Shown: positions 25,365 to 33,942, counted from the stretch's first letter. The stretch is DNA of 64,000 bases from Pseudomonas sp. UBA1879 (GCF_002338065.1 NZ_DDHJ01000004.1:640059-704058); one strand, 5' to 3'. Notes: generated by a model from the sequence alone, not told the origin. Numbers and translations are program-made.

Positions 25365-27463
25365 GCTTCCCGGGCATGAATCCACTTCACCGTAGCGGCA
25401 GTGTCGGCAGCATCAGCCCGGTCAAGGTCGAAGACGCCAGCACCGCTCGCCAGGCGCCGCTTATCGAGGCGCGGGTGTCGAACCAGCCGGTGGCTTCCGG
25501 TAGTCAGCTACGTTCTGCGCCGCTGGAGCCCAAAAGTGCCAAAGCTGAGGGTGAACTGCGCGAGGCTGCGGGTGTATTAGCCGCCAAGTTCAAAAACGCT
25601 GAAGTCAACCGGGTGGAGGTGTACACCGAGCTGCTGGCCTTACAAGGCAAGTTGCTGGAGGCACAGCCCGACCTGTTGTACGAGGATTTGGCGAGTCATC
25701 TGCACGAAGGCTTGAGCAGTGTTCACGACGAAGAACAGTTGGCCCTTGTCGAAAGCCGCCAACGGGCCGGCGCTGCGTTCGAGACCTTAGGAGCGCAAAA
25801 GGGCTCGGATCTGCAGATTCGGGACGTCGTTGACGCGTTGGTTCAGCATGACCAGGCAACGCTTCAATCGCTGGAGATTCGTCACTCCCGCTACGAAGAG
25901 GCGCTCAATTCTCCGGGGTTGAGCCCCGAGACCAAGCGCGACATAGAGCGCAGCCGGCAGGCATTCATTGATCATGCGGTTCACCTTGGAAGCAACACCT
26001 CACGTCGGATTGACGAGTGCGTAAGCGCCAGTCAGCTTCGGTTGGACAAGCTCGATGAACAGCTAAAGGAAGCCAGCGCTCAGCCGTCGGGCTCTGCGCC
26101 AAGGGCGGAGGGAGAGATTGCCAAACTGCAACAGGAGCGCGCTCACATGGTGTCAGCCCATCGGGCGATGGTGAAGATAAAGGATGCCTACAAGCCGCCG
26201 GAACAGATGCAAGCGGCGCTGGCCAACGTCAAGCTGCCGCAAATTCTGGCCAAGTATGAGCAGCAGCGCAGCTACATGAACATTTTCCGCGCGGCGACGC
26301 CTGCCGCACTCGCTCAACTCATCGCGTCTTCCCTGCATTTTGGTGCCACCCGCGGTTCAATCGAAACGTCCCTTGCGGACCAAAGCTTCGCCAGGCGCGT
26401 CGGAGCAGCAGGGGTGGGGTTGGGCGTGGCGCACGAATTGGTCAATAACACAGTGCGTCCCGCCAGCCAGGAAATAATGGGGTCGCTGGGCGCCAAAGGT
26501 GTGCGCCCGGTGAATGTCAACGAGGTCATCCCCAACCCCGTGCAGACCTACACACGTGACGGCGTGGTGCACACCCGCACCGAGCAGCAGATGATCGACG
26601 TCCAGGCGAATATCGATAAGTTGCGGACCACCTTCATCGAGGCGCAAAACAACCACAAGTTCGGCACCATCAAAGGCGAGCTGACGGGCTACGGCTCGTT
26701 TGGTGCTGCGCAATTGGTGCTCGAAGCGTTGGTCGACGCGGGTGTGCTTCCGAAAAAAAGCATCCCCGCCTTGATGCTCGCCTCAGCGTCGGGCGGTTTT
26801 TTGATGGCGCTGCTACAAACGCTCAACCAACTGACCACCACCGTTGAGGATGATCAGGGGCGCAAGCTTCCGACCCATGTGCCCAAGGATGTGGCTGGCA
26901 AATTGTCGGATCGGCTGGCCAAGGTTGGCAGCGATGCCCTGAAATCAGTGGACTTGCGTGACAGGAAGGTGCTGGAAGCCTTTCTGAGCAAGATCGCCGG
27001 TTCGATTCAAGGCATCGGCATATCCACAGCCGTCTCCGACAATGTCAAACACCTGAGCAACGACACAGCGGGGCACATCGCTAGCAAGCTTTTGGTGTCG
27101 AGTTTCGGTCCCACGCTCACCTTGTCCTCATTCTTCGCCGCCATGCAGACCCAACCGGAAGCCACCAGAGGGGGAACGGGGCGCTTGGGTAACGTTGGCA
27201 ACAATCTGGTGGCGCCGGGTCGCGATACATTGCCCCATACCACCGCAGCAGGCACGAAGTCCCGAGCAGTGGAAGACACCGTTCACCGCGTGCGGGGTGG
27301 CTTGCAGGCCCCTTCGCAGGCGGCGGTCGTCGCCACGAGCGCTGGCGTGCGTGGGGCCGTCAAAGGTGCGCAGAAGCTCGGTGACCTCATGAAAGGACCG
27401 TCACCGGATACACAGCAGGGCGATCTGGAAATGGATCGGATGGAACGGGGCGTCGCGTCCTAG
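25361..27463 (+). CDS. hopM1: Type III effector, HopM1 family
   Basis: 700 aa, close to the roughly 710 aa of known HopM1. The N-terminus is rich in Ser and has no acidic residue in about the first 20, as in secreted effectors. The first 300 residues are charged and coiled-coil-like, without cysteine-protease or kinase motifs. The C-terminal half follows HopM1 block by block: GVAHELVNNTVRP, VNEVIPNP, GELTGYGSFGAAQLV, DDQGRKLPTHVP, the VDLR block and RDTLPHT. HopM1 acts inside plant cells against vesicle traffic (AtMIN7) and helps make a wet apoplast. Identity rests on remembered alignment, and overall similarity is moderate. The frame is intact. Confidence 0.83.
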   Translation: MSFPGMNPLHRSGSVGSISPVKVEDASTARQAPLIEARVSNQPVASGSQLRSAPLEPKSAKAEGELREAAGVLAAKFKNAEVNRVEVYTELLALQGKLLEAQPDLLYEDLASHLHEGLSSVHDEEQLALVESRQRAGAAFETLGAQKGSDLQIRDVVDALVQHDQATLQSLEIRHSRYEEALNSPGLSPETKRDIERSRQAFIDHAVHLGSNTSRRIDECVSASQLRLDKLDEQLKEASAQPSGSAPRAEGEIAKLQQERAHMVSAHRAMVKIKDAYKPPEQMQAALANVKLPQILAKYEQQRSYMNIFRAATPAALAQLIASSLHFGATRGSIETSLADQSFARRVGAAGVGLGVAHELVNNTVRPASQEIMGSLGAKGVRPVNVNEVIPNPVQTYTRDGVVHTRTEQQMIDVQANIDKLRTTFIEAQNNHKFGTIKGELTGYGSFGAAQLVLEALVDAGVLPKKSIPALMLASASGGFLMALLQTLNQLTTTVEDDQGRKLPTHVPKDVAGKLSDRLAKVGSDALKSVDLRDRKVLEAFLSKIAGSIQGIGISTAVSDNVKHLSNDTAGHIASKLLVSSFGPTLTLSSFFAAMQTQPEATRGGTGRLGNVGNNLVAPGRDTLPHTTAAGTKSRAVEDTVHRVRGGLQAPSQAAVVATSAGVRGAVKGAQKLGDLMKGPSPDTQQGDLEMDRMERGVAS

Positions 27464-27520
27464 AGCTTGCAGAAGGCTCATAGCCGTAACGCAAAGCTCT
27501 TCGTGGCGCTAAAGAGGGTT

Positions 27521-27546
27521 CGACTTGCCGCGCTCGCGGCAAGTCG
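27521..27546. terminator. Hairpin between converging hopM1 and symporter genes
   Basis: CGACTTGCCGCG and CGCGGCAAGTCG form an inverted repeat with an almost perfect 11-12 bp stem and a tiny loop, 58 bp after the effector stop. There is no long T-run, so termination efficiency is uncertain. Confidence 0.55.
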
Positions 27547-27566
27547 ATGACCCGGTCCTTGTACGG

Positions 27567-28520
27567 TCAGTTGACGACTGTCTCGTCTCGCGACTCTGGC
27601 GCCATCTTTCTGAAATACGTCGACAGCAACGCACCGGAGATGTTGTGCCACACGCTGAACAGCGCGCTCGGCACCGCCGCCAGTGGCGAGAAGTGCGCAG
27701 CCGCCAGGGCGGCGCCGAGGCCGGAGTTCTGCATGCCGACTTCCAGCGACAGCGACTTGCGCTGGGGCAGCGGCAGCTTGAACAGTTTGCCGGTGAAGTA
27801 ACCCAGCCCAAAACCGAAGCTGTTGTGCAGGATCACCACGGCCATGATCAACAGGCCTGATTCGGCGATCTTCGCCTGACTGGCCGCGACCACCGCACAA
27901 ACGATCATCACAATGCTCACCACTGAAATCAGCGGGAGCACATCGACTGCGTATTGCACTTTTTCGCCCAAGACTTTTTGCGCGATGACGCCGAGCACGA
28001 TCGGCAGCATGACGAACTGCAGGATCGACCAGAACATGTCCATGAAAGACACCGGCAGCCATGCCGACGCCAACAGCCAGATCAGGGCCGGGGTCAGCAG
28101 CGGGGCGAGGAGGGTGGTGACGGCAGCGATGGCCACCGACAGCGCCAGATCGCCCTTGGCCAGCCAAGTCATCACGTTCGATGACGTACCGCTCGGGCAG
28201 CAGCCGACCAGAATCACGCCGACGGCGATTTCCGAAGGTAGGTGAAACACCTGACACAGCAACCACGCCACCCCCGGCATGATCACGAAATGCGCGACCA
28301 CGCCCAGGGCCACACGCCACGGATGGCGCACGACTTCGGAAAAGTCTTCGAGTTTGAGGGTCAGGCCCATGCCGAACATGACCAGCCCCAACAGCGGCAC
28401 GATCAGGGTTTTCAGCGCAATGAACCAACCCGGGAACAGGAACGCCAACACGGCGAACAGCAGCACCCAGTACGCGAAGGTGTTACCGACAAAACGACTT
28501 AATGCAGCCAGCGCACGCAT
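27567..28520 (-). CDS. Bile acid:sodium symporter family transporter
   Basis: 317 aa with nine to ten hydrophobic helices. LVMFGMGLTLKLEDF, the crossover GCCPSGTSSNVMTWLAKGD and the EVGMQNSGLGAALA segment are diagnostic of the BASS family (ASBT/PanS type), which import organic anions such as pantoate or keto acids with sodium. AAGGAGC precedes the ATG. Its promoter lies in the REPIN-rich region upstream. Confidence 0.9.
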   Translation of the reverse strand: MRALAALSRFVGNTFAYWVLLFAVLAFLFPGWFIALKTLIVPLLGLVMFGMGLTLKLEDFSEVVRHPWRVALGVVAHFVIMPGVAWLLCQVFHLPSEIAVGVILVGCCPSGTSSNVMTWLAKGDLALSVAIAAVTTLLAPLLTPALIWLLASAWLPVSFMDMFWSILQFVMLPIVLGVIAQKVLGEKVQYAVDVLPLISVVSIVMIVCAVVAASQAKIAESGLLIMAVVILHNSFGFGLGYFTGKLFKLPLPQRKSLSLEVGMQNSGLGAALAAAHFSPLAAVPSALFSVWHNISGALLSTYFRKMAPESRDETVVN

Positions 28521-28562
28521 GGCTTGCTCCTTTTATTGTTGGGTGACCCGGGATTTCAAACC

Positions 28563-28650
28563 GTAGGAGCCGTCTTGCTGGCGAATGCGGTGTGTCAGAC
28601 AACCTTTATCGTCCTGACCCTCCCAATCGCGAGCAAGCTCACTCCTACAG
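28563..28650. repeat. REPIN with two different arm types
   Basis: The left arm, GTAGGAGCCGTCTTGCTGGC, belongs to the CCGGCTTGCTGGCGAA class; the right arm GCGAGCAAGCTCACTCCTAC belongs to the GAGCTTGCTCGCGA class. It immediately precedes the tandem array and shares its linker. Confidence 0.75.
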
Positions 28651-28690
28651 CATCCGGCTAACCTTAGAATTGCGCCAGATCGAACTCGTG

Positions 28691-29161
28691 TAGGAGTGAG
28701 CTTGCTCGCGATGGTGGTATGCCTGCCTTGGATCAATCAGCTGACACACCGCCTGCGCGGACAAGCGCGCTCCTACAACATCCGGCTAACCTCAGAATCG
28801 CGCCAGATCGAACTCTTGTAGGAGTGAGCTTGCTCGCGATGGTGGTATGCCTGCCTTGGACCAATCAGCTGACACACCGCCTGCGCGGACAAGCGCGCTC
28901 CTACAACATCCGGCTAACCTCAGAATTGCGCCAGATCGAACTCTTGTAGGAGTGAGCTTGCTCGCGATGGCGATAGGCCTGCCTTGGATCAATCAGCTGA
29001 CACACCGCCTGCGCGGACAAGCGCGCTCCTACAACATCCAGCTAACCTCAGAATTGCGCCAGATCGAACTCTTGTAGGAGTGAGCTTGCTCGCGATGGTG
29101 GTATGCCTGCCTTGGATCAATCAGCTGATACACCGCATTCGCCAGCAAGCCGGCTCCCACA
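28691..29161. repeat. Tandem REPIN array, 128-bp unit
   Basis: TAGGAGTGAGCTTGCTCGCG recurs at 28691, 28819, 28947 and 29075, exactly 128 bp apart. Each unit is a REPIN of about 88 bp plus a 40-bp linker (CATCCGGCTAACC to GAACTCTTG); units differ at only a few positions. The fourth ends early with an arm of the other class. The array fills the 656-bp gap between the symporter gene and rdgC. No genes are supported inside it. Confidence 0.93.
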
Positions 29162-29176
29162 GAACGGCGGCGTCGC

Positions 29177-30097
29177 TTAGATCCCCTGCGGAATCTCTTC
29201 ACCACCCAAAGCTTCAAACAGCTCCGGCAGAAATTCGCCGAAGGTCAGCATCATCAGCGTAAAACTGGCGTCCAGTTGGCCCAGCGCATCGTCGCCCCCG
29301 TCCTGCTCCGCCTGATCCTGCAGCAGGTCTTCGAATTTCAGGCGCTTGATGCCCAATTTGTCGTCCAGCACGAAGGACAGCTTGTCCTGCCACGCCAGCG
29401 ACAGCTGGGTCACAACCTTGCCGGTGCTCAGGTGCAACTGGATTTCGTCGCTGGTCAGGTCCTGACGCTTGCACTTCACGATGCCGCCGTCTTCGTGGGT
29501 GTCGCGCAGTTCGCATTCGTCGAGGACGAAGAAGTTGTCGGCGGTCTGGCCGGTCTTGACCCAATCGGTCATGACGGCGGTCGGCGCGGTCTTCACGGTG
29601 ACCGGACGCACCGGCAACGAGCCGACCACTTCACGCAGGGTGGAGAGCAGGTCTTCGGCGCGTTTCGGGCTGGAGGCATTGACCAGAATCACGCCTTGCT
29701 TCGGCGCGATGGCGGCGAAAGTGGCCGAGCGGCGAATGAACGCGCGGGGCAGGAAGGCCTGGATGATTTCGTCCTTGAGCTGATCGCGCTCCTTTTTATA
29801 GACCTTGCGCATTTGCTCGGTCTCGATCTCTTCCACTTTCTCTTTCAGCGCGTCGTTGACCACGCTGCCCGGCAGAATACGTTCTTCCTTGCGCGCCGAA
29901 ATCAGCAGGAAATCGCCGCTGACGTGCACCAGTGGCGCGTCTTCGCCCTTGCCGAACGGGGCGATGAAACCGTAGGTGGTCAACTCCTGGCTGGCACAAG
30001 CGCGTGCAGGCTTGGTCGCCAAAGCAGTTTCCAGCGCCTCCGCGTCAAACGGCAGGTCTTGGGTCAGGCGATAGACAAGCAGGTTTTTGAACCACAT
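29177..30097 (-). CDS. rdgC: Recombination-associated protein RdgC
   Basis: 306 aa from ATG 30097 (MWFKNLLVYRLTQD), with AGGAGAG 9-10 bp upstream; an earlier frame start gives an unlikely 8-residue extension. RdgC is a ring-forming, non-specific double-strand DNA-binding protein that limits RecA activity and helps replication fork maintenance. The whole family sequence, including the FIRRSATFAAIAP-like and EFLPELFEALGG segments, is present. Confidence 0.95.
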   Translation of the reverse strand: MWFKNLLVYRLTQDLPFDAEALETALATKPARACASQELTTYGFIAPFGKGEDAPLVHVSGDFLLISARKEERILPGSVVNDALKEKVEEIETEQMRKVYKKERDQLKDEIIQAFLPRAFIRRSATFAAIAPKQGVILVNASSPKRAEDLLSTLREVVGSLPVRPVTVKTAPTAVMTDWVKTGQTADNFFVLDECELRDTHEDGGIVKCKRQDLTSDEIQLHLSTGKVVTQLSLAWQDKLSFVLDDKLGIKRLKFEDLLQDQAEQDGGDDALGQLDASFTLMMLTFGEFLPELFEALGGEEIPQGI

Positions 30098-30207
30098 GGG
30101 GAACAGCTCTCCTTTATACAAAGGGGGGCATTATTCGCTGCCGCGACCCTGCGGCCAACCCTGATGTAAGCCTTTGGTTGGATTATAAAAATTATTTGAA
30201 AAAGTGC

Positions 30208-30236
30208 TTGCCAGCGGTAGGACCGCTCCGTAGAAT
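30208..30236 (+). promoter_or_regulatory. Sigma-70 type promoter of the tRNA pair
   Basis: TTGCCA at 30208-30213 and TAGAAT at 30231-30236 are separated by 17 bp. The -10 element ends 21 bp before tRNA-Val, and the GC-rich GCGCGCC just after it resembles a stringent discriminator. Confidence 0.65.
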
Positions 30237-30257
30237 GCGCGCCACACCGAGAGACAA

Positions 30258-30333
30258 GGGTGATTAGCTCAGCCGGGAGAGCATCTGCCTTACAAGCAGA
30301 GGGTCGGCGGTTCGATCCCGTCATCACCCACCA
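30258..30333 (+). tRNA. tRNA-Val (anticodon TAC)
   Basis: 76 nt including encoded CCA. The acceptor GGGTGAT pairs with ATCACCC, the D loop is AGCTCAGCCGGGAGAGC, the anticodon TAC lies at 30291-30293 in CTTACAA, and the T arm is GTTCGATCC. Confidence 0.96.
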
Positions 30334-30352
30334 CTCGTTGAAGGTGTTACGC

Positions 30353-30429
30353 GCAGCGGTAGTTCAGTCGGTTAGAATACCGGCCTGTCACGCCGGGGGT
30401 CGCGGGTTCGAGTCCCGTCCGCTGCGCCA
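30353..30429 (+). tRNA. tRNA-Asp (anticodon GTC)
   Basis: 77 nt including CCA. The acceptor GCAGCGG pairs with CCGCTGC, the anticodon GTC lies at 30387-30389 in CTGTCAC, and the T arm is GGTTCGAGTCC. It follows tRNA-Val by 19 nt and shares its promoter. Confidence 0.96.
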
Positions 30430-30470
30430 TATTGAGTTACGAGGCCCTTGAACTCCTCGTAACGACAGAG

Positions 30471-30497
30471 AAAGCGACCTTAGGGTCGCTTTTTTTG
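30471..30497 (+). terminator. Rho-independent terminator of the tRNA operon
   Basis: AAAGCGACC TTAG GGTCGCTTT stem-loop followed by a run of seven or more T, 42 nt after tRNA-Asp. Confidence 0.92.
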
Positions 30498-30543
30498 TGC
30501 CCGGGATTTAATGGGCAAGGCGGGGGGCCTGAGGGAGAGCGTT

Positions 30544-30632
30544 GGTGGGAGCCGGCTTGCTGGCGAAAGCACCGTCGCAGGCGACAGATCTCTGTCAGGC
30601 AGATTGCCTTAGACAGCAAGCCAGCTCCCACC
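30544..30632. repeat. REPIN
   Basis: Arms GGTGGGAGCCGGCTTGCTGG and CAGCAAGCCAGCTCCCACC, located between the tRNA operon and nirD, which face each other. Confidence 0.8.
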
Positions 30633-30762
30633 GGTAGGACGTCGGTCGCAGATTTCATGGCATGGGCATGACCCTTGTGCGAGCCGCCGTGGGGTGGGCG
30701 GCGAGCCGGCGAATGGGGTTTGCCGGCCAGCATGGAATCCCCCACAGGTTATCTACCGACAC

Positions 30763-31140
30763 TCATCCCACATCCACCTCAACCACATCCCCCGTCAACC
30801 TCACCGGCCAGGTCCGCAGTTTCAGCGACGGATCTTCCAGGCACGTGCCGTCTTCCAACCGGTAATGCTGCTTATATAAAGGTGAGGCGATCACCAGATC
30901 CCCGGCGAGGCTGCCGATCAGCCCTCGGCCGATCACGTTCACCCCCGATACCGGATCGCGGTTGTCCACGGCGAAGAGTTGCGGGGTGCCGCTGATTGAC
31001 GCGACGTAGAACAACGCCACTTGCACGTTGCCCACCAGCGCCACGACGCCGGAGTTGAGCACCAGGTCCTGGCGGGCGCAGACGGCGCGCCAGGCTGGGG
31101 TGTGCGACAGGTCTTTCATCAACGCATGGACCTGGTTCAT
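30763..31140 (-). CDS. nirD: Nitrite reductase small subunit
   Basis: 125 aa with a Rieske-like beta fold (VALVGNVQVALFYV, AVDNRDPVSG, SPLYKQHYRL) but without the CxH and CxxH cluster ligands, as is usual for NirD. It is the partner of NirB in NADH-dependent reduction of nitrite to ammonium in the cytoplasm. The start overlaps the nirB stop by 4 bp, so the two are coupled. Confidence 0.93.
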   Translation of the reverse strand: MNQVHALMKDLSHTPAWRAVCARQDLVLNSGVVALVGNVQVALFYVASISGTPQLFAVDNRDPVSGVNVIGRGLIGSLAGDLVIASPLYKQHYRLEDGTCLEDPSLKLRTWPVRLTGDVVEVDVG

Positions 31141-33698
31141 CGTGCGATGTCCTCCACAGAAATAAGGTTGAGTTCGTGGCTGCGCGCCGGGCGTCGTTGG
31201 CTGCGCTCTTTAACGAAATGAATGTCCGGGTCGGCGCGTTTGTCGTTAACGAAGGTGCGGAAGCGCTTGAGCTTTTCCGGACTTTTCAGAGCGTTGGCCC
31301 ACTCGCATTCATAACGATCGACCACCTGCTGCATTTGTGCCTCAAGCTCGCCAGCCAGCCTCAACTGGTCGTCGATCACTACGGCTTTCAGGTAATCCAG
31401 CCCGCCTTCCAGCGATTCGCGCCAGACCGACGTGCGCTGCAGCTTGTCGGCGGTGCGGATGTAGAACATCAATACCCGGTCGATGTAGCGAATCAACGTC
31501 TCGTCATCCAGATCAGTGGCGAACAGCTCAGCGTGACGCGGGCGCATGCCGCCGTTGCCACACACATACAAATTCCAGCCGTTTTCGGTGGCGATCACAC
31601 CGATGTCCTTGCTCTGCGCTTCGGCGCATTCACGGGTACAGCCCGACACCGCGAACTTCAATTTATGCGGCGAGCGCAGGCCCTTGTAACGGTCCTCGAT
31701 GCGCAGCGCCATGCTTACGCTGTCCTGCACGCCATAGCGACACCACGTACTGCCCACGCAGGATTTCACGGTGCGGGTCGACTTGCCGTACGCATGCCCG
31801 GTCTCGAAACCGGCGGCGATCAACTGGGCCCAGATGTCCGGCAGTTCATGCAACTGCGCGCCAAACAGGTCAATGCGCTGGCCGCCGGTGATCTTGGTGT
31901 ACAGGTCGTATTTCTTCGCCACGGCGCCAATCGCCAGCAGCCCGTCCGGCGTGATTTCCCCGGCGGGAATACGCGGGACCACCGAATAGGTGCCGTTCTT
32001 CTGCATGTTGGCCATGAACGTGTCGTTGGTGTCCTGCAATGGCACCAGCGAGGGGTCCATGATCGGCTTGTTCCAGCAGGACGCAAGGATCGAGCCGACC
32101 ACTGGCTTGCAGATGTCGCAACCAAGATGGCCTTCGCCGTGCCGAGCCAGCATGTCCTCGAACGTCTCGATGTTTTCCACCCGAGCGAAGGCGTACAGCG
32201 CCTGTCGGGTGTAGGCGAAGTGTTCGCACAGGCGCTTGTCCACCGCGACGCCCCGGGCGGTCAGTTCGTGTTCGAACACGCTTTTGAGCAGGGCCGAGCA
32301 GCCGCCACATCCGGTAGCTGCCTTGGTGCAGGCCTTGATGCCTGCGAGGTCAGTGCAGCCACCGTCGATGGCCGAGCAGATCGACGCCTTGCTGACGTTG
32401 TGGCAGGAGCAGATGGTCGCTGTCGCGGGCAAGGCATCGGCGCCGAGGGTGGGCGCGCCTTCGCGCTGGGGCATGATCAGGCTCGACGGGTCGGCGGGCA
32501 GGGTGAGGCCGTTCTGCGCGTATTGCAGCAGGGTGTCGTAATAGCTGTTGTCGCCCACCAGCACGGCGCCGAGTACCTGTTTGCCATCGGCGGAAACCAC
32601 CAGACGACGATAACTGGCCGTGGCTTCGTCGATGAAACGGTAGCTGCGTGCGCCGGTCAGCGCGCCATGGGCGTCGCCAATCGATCCCACGTCCACGCCC
32701 AGCAGCTTGAGTTTGGTGGACATATCGGCACCGAAGAATGGCTCGGCGTCCAGATCGCACAATTGCGCGGCAACATTGCGCGCCATCTGATACCCCGGCG
32801 CGACCAGGCCGAACACGCTGCCGTTCCAGGCCGCGCATTCACCGATGGCGAAAATGTCAGCATCGCGGGTGCGGCAGTGTTCGTCGATGGCGATGCCGCC
32901 GCGCGGACCCAATTCCAACTCACACTGGCGAGCGAGGGCGTCCTGCGGACGGATGCCAGCGGAGAACACGATCAGGTCGGTTTCGAGGAATTCATCGCCC
33001 GCGAAATTCATCCGGTAGCGGTATTGCTCGCCTTGGCTGATCGACTGCGTGGCGCGGGACAGGTGTACGCTGACACCGAGCGCTTCGATCCGTGCCTTCA
33101 GGGCAGCGCCTCCAAAGTCGTCCAACTGCACGGGCATCAGACGCGGCGCGAATTCGACAACGTGGGCTTCCAGCCCGAGGGATTTCAGCGCGTTGGCGGC
33201 TTCCAGCCCGAGCAACCCACCGCCGACCACAACGCCTCTTTTCGCCTGACTGGCAGCCGCGCGAAGGGTGTCCAGGTCGTCCAGCGTGCGATAGACCAGA
33301 CGCGAATGGCCCTCTGCGCCTTCAATGGGCGGCACGAACGGATACGAACCGGTCGCCAGCACCAATTTGTCGTAGCCAAAACAGCCGTGGGCGGTGATCA
33401 CCTCGCGACGCACCCGGTCGATCTCCAGCACCGGAACGCCCAAGTGCAACGTCAGCCCGGGCTGCTCGTATAAAGAAGCACCGCTCAGTGCCAGCGACTC
33501 GGCATCGCGCCCGCCGAAATACTCGGACAGGTGCACGCGGTCGTAGGCCCGCTGGCCTTCTTCGCCGAAGACGTGAATGCGATAGCGACTGAGGGCGCCG
33601 GCCGCGATCAGTTGCTCGACGCAGTGGTGACCGACCATGCCGTTGCCGACGACGATCAGGGTTTGCACATCATCAAGAGAGGCGACAGTGGTGTTCAT
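31137..33698 (-). CDS. nirB: Assimilatory nitrite reductase [NAD(P)H], large subunit
   Basis: 853 aa. Order: FAD/NAD pyridine oxidoreductase module (GNGMVGHHCVEQL at about residue 17, then GGGLLGLEAANAL), two BFD-like [2Fe-2S] segments (CSCHNVSKASIC with CGGC, then GCDICKP), and two siroheme/ferredoxin-like halves with cluster ligands SCVGSTWCRYG and SGCTRECAEAQ. It reduces nitrite to ammonium for assimilation. Expression appears controlled by a sigma-54-type promoter and a terminator-bearing leader upstream. Confidence 0.95.
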   Translation of the reverse strand: MNTTVASLDDVQTLIVVGNGMVGHHCVEQLIAAGALSRYRIHVFGEEGQRAYDRVHLSEYFGGRDAESLALSGASLYEQPGLTLHLGVPVLEIDRVRREVITAHGCFGYDKLVLATGSYPFVPPIEGAEGHSRLVYRTLDDLDTLRAAASQAKRGVVVGGGLLGLEAANALKSLGLEAHVVEFAPRLMPVQLDDFGGAALKARIEALGVSVHLSRATQSISQGEQYRYRMNFAGDEFLETDLIVFSAGIRPQDALARQCELELGPRGGIAIDEHCRTRDADIFAIGECAAWNGSVFGLVAPGYQMARNVAAQLCDLDAEPFFGADMSTKLKLLGVDVGSIGDAHGALTGARSYRFIDEATASYRRLVVSADGKQVLGAVLVGDNSYYDTLLQYAQNGLTLPADPSSLIMPQREGAPTLGADALPATATICSCHNVSKASICSAIDGGCTDLAGIKACTKAATGCGGCSALLKSVFEHELTARGVAVDKRLCEHFAYTRQALYAFARVENIETFEDMLARHGEGHLGCDICKPVVGSILASCWNKPIMDPSLVPLQDTNDTFMANMQKNGTYSVVPRIPAGEITPDGLLAIGAVAKKYDLYTKITGGQRIDLFGAQLHELPDIWAQLIAAGFETGHAYGKSTRTVKSCVGSTWCRYGVQDSVSMALRIEDRYKGLRSPHKLKFAVSGCTRECAEAQSKDIGVIATENGWNLYVCGNGGMRPRHAELFATDLDDETLIRYIDRVLMFYIRTADKLQRTSVWRESLEGGLDYLKAVVIDDQLRLAGELEAQMQQVVDRYECEWANALKSPEKLKRFRTFVNDKRADPDIHFVKERSQRRPARSHELNLISVEDIAR

Positions 33699-33893
33699 AT
33701 CGATTCCCGGCCTAAGCCAATCAGGTTTTTCAAACGCAAAAAAAAAGGCGCCCGGAACCTCTCGGTTCCAGGCGCCTTTGCCTGTTCTTTATGGTTGTCA
33801 CGCGACAGCTTTGTCGGCGGCAACGTGCTGAGCCCGACGGCAGATCGTCGTTGACCCGCCAAGGCCGCCAACCGCGCATGTGTGGCTGGACTT
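33699..33893 (-). promoter_or_regulatory. nirB leader RNA with candidate NasT/ANTAR antitermination element
   Basis: From the predicted start (about 33893) to nirB the transcript would form a small hairpin CGACG-ATCTGC-CGTCG (33850-33835), then CGAC-AAAGCT-GTCG (33816-33803) and then an intrinsic terminator. The second hexaloop has A at position 1 and G at position 4, as in RNA sites bound by ANTAR proteins; the first fits less well (G at position 5). NasT-mediated antitermination of nitrate-assimilation leaders is known in Pseudomonas relatives. Confidence 0.6.
33738..33778 (-). terminator. Intrinsic terminator inside the nirB leader
   Basis: Reading toward nirB: GGCGCC-GGAACC stem arms with loop GAGA, then nine T (33746-33738). 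It lies 40 bp before the nirB start codon, so it must be bypassed for expression; this is an attenuator, not an end-of-gene terminator. Confidence 0.85.
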
Positions 33894-33903
33894 GGATTGG
33901 ATG

Positions 33904-33920
33904 AAGCAATGGCTGTGCCA
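33904..33920 (-). promoter_or_regulatory. Sigma-54 (RpoN) promoter of nirBD
   Basis: On the minus strand TGGCAC-AGCCA-TTGCT is a perfect match to TGGCAC-N5-TTGCW. The -24 element is also one arm of a TGGCTGTGCC/GGCACAGCCA inverted repeat. NtrC control is inferred from the RpoN type and the pathway. Confidence 0.82.
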
Positions 33921-33942
33921 CACCTCTGGCACAGCCACCGTC

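Noticed and set aside
24667..28520. Pathogenicity island with a complete type III system or mobile element around the effector
   Set aside because: Only the chaperone and effector are present; no hrp/hrc, transposase, integrase or tRNA junction is seen next to them.
28691..29161. Possible CRISPR array (regularly spaced repeats)
   Set aside because: The whole 128-bp period is repeated, including the supposed spacers; units are REPIN palindromes and no cas genes are near.
28719..29262. Short repeated open frames across the tandem array
   Set aside because: They repeat with the REPIN units and encode only translated repeat sequence.
30258..30429. tRNA pair as integration site of a genomic island
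   Set aside because: No integrase or repeated tRNA 3' end nearby; flanks are rdgC and nirBD, ordinary chromosome genes.
31176..33473. A 765-codon open frame antisense to nirB
   Set aside because: Antisense shadow of a strongly conserved enzyme; no family features.
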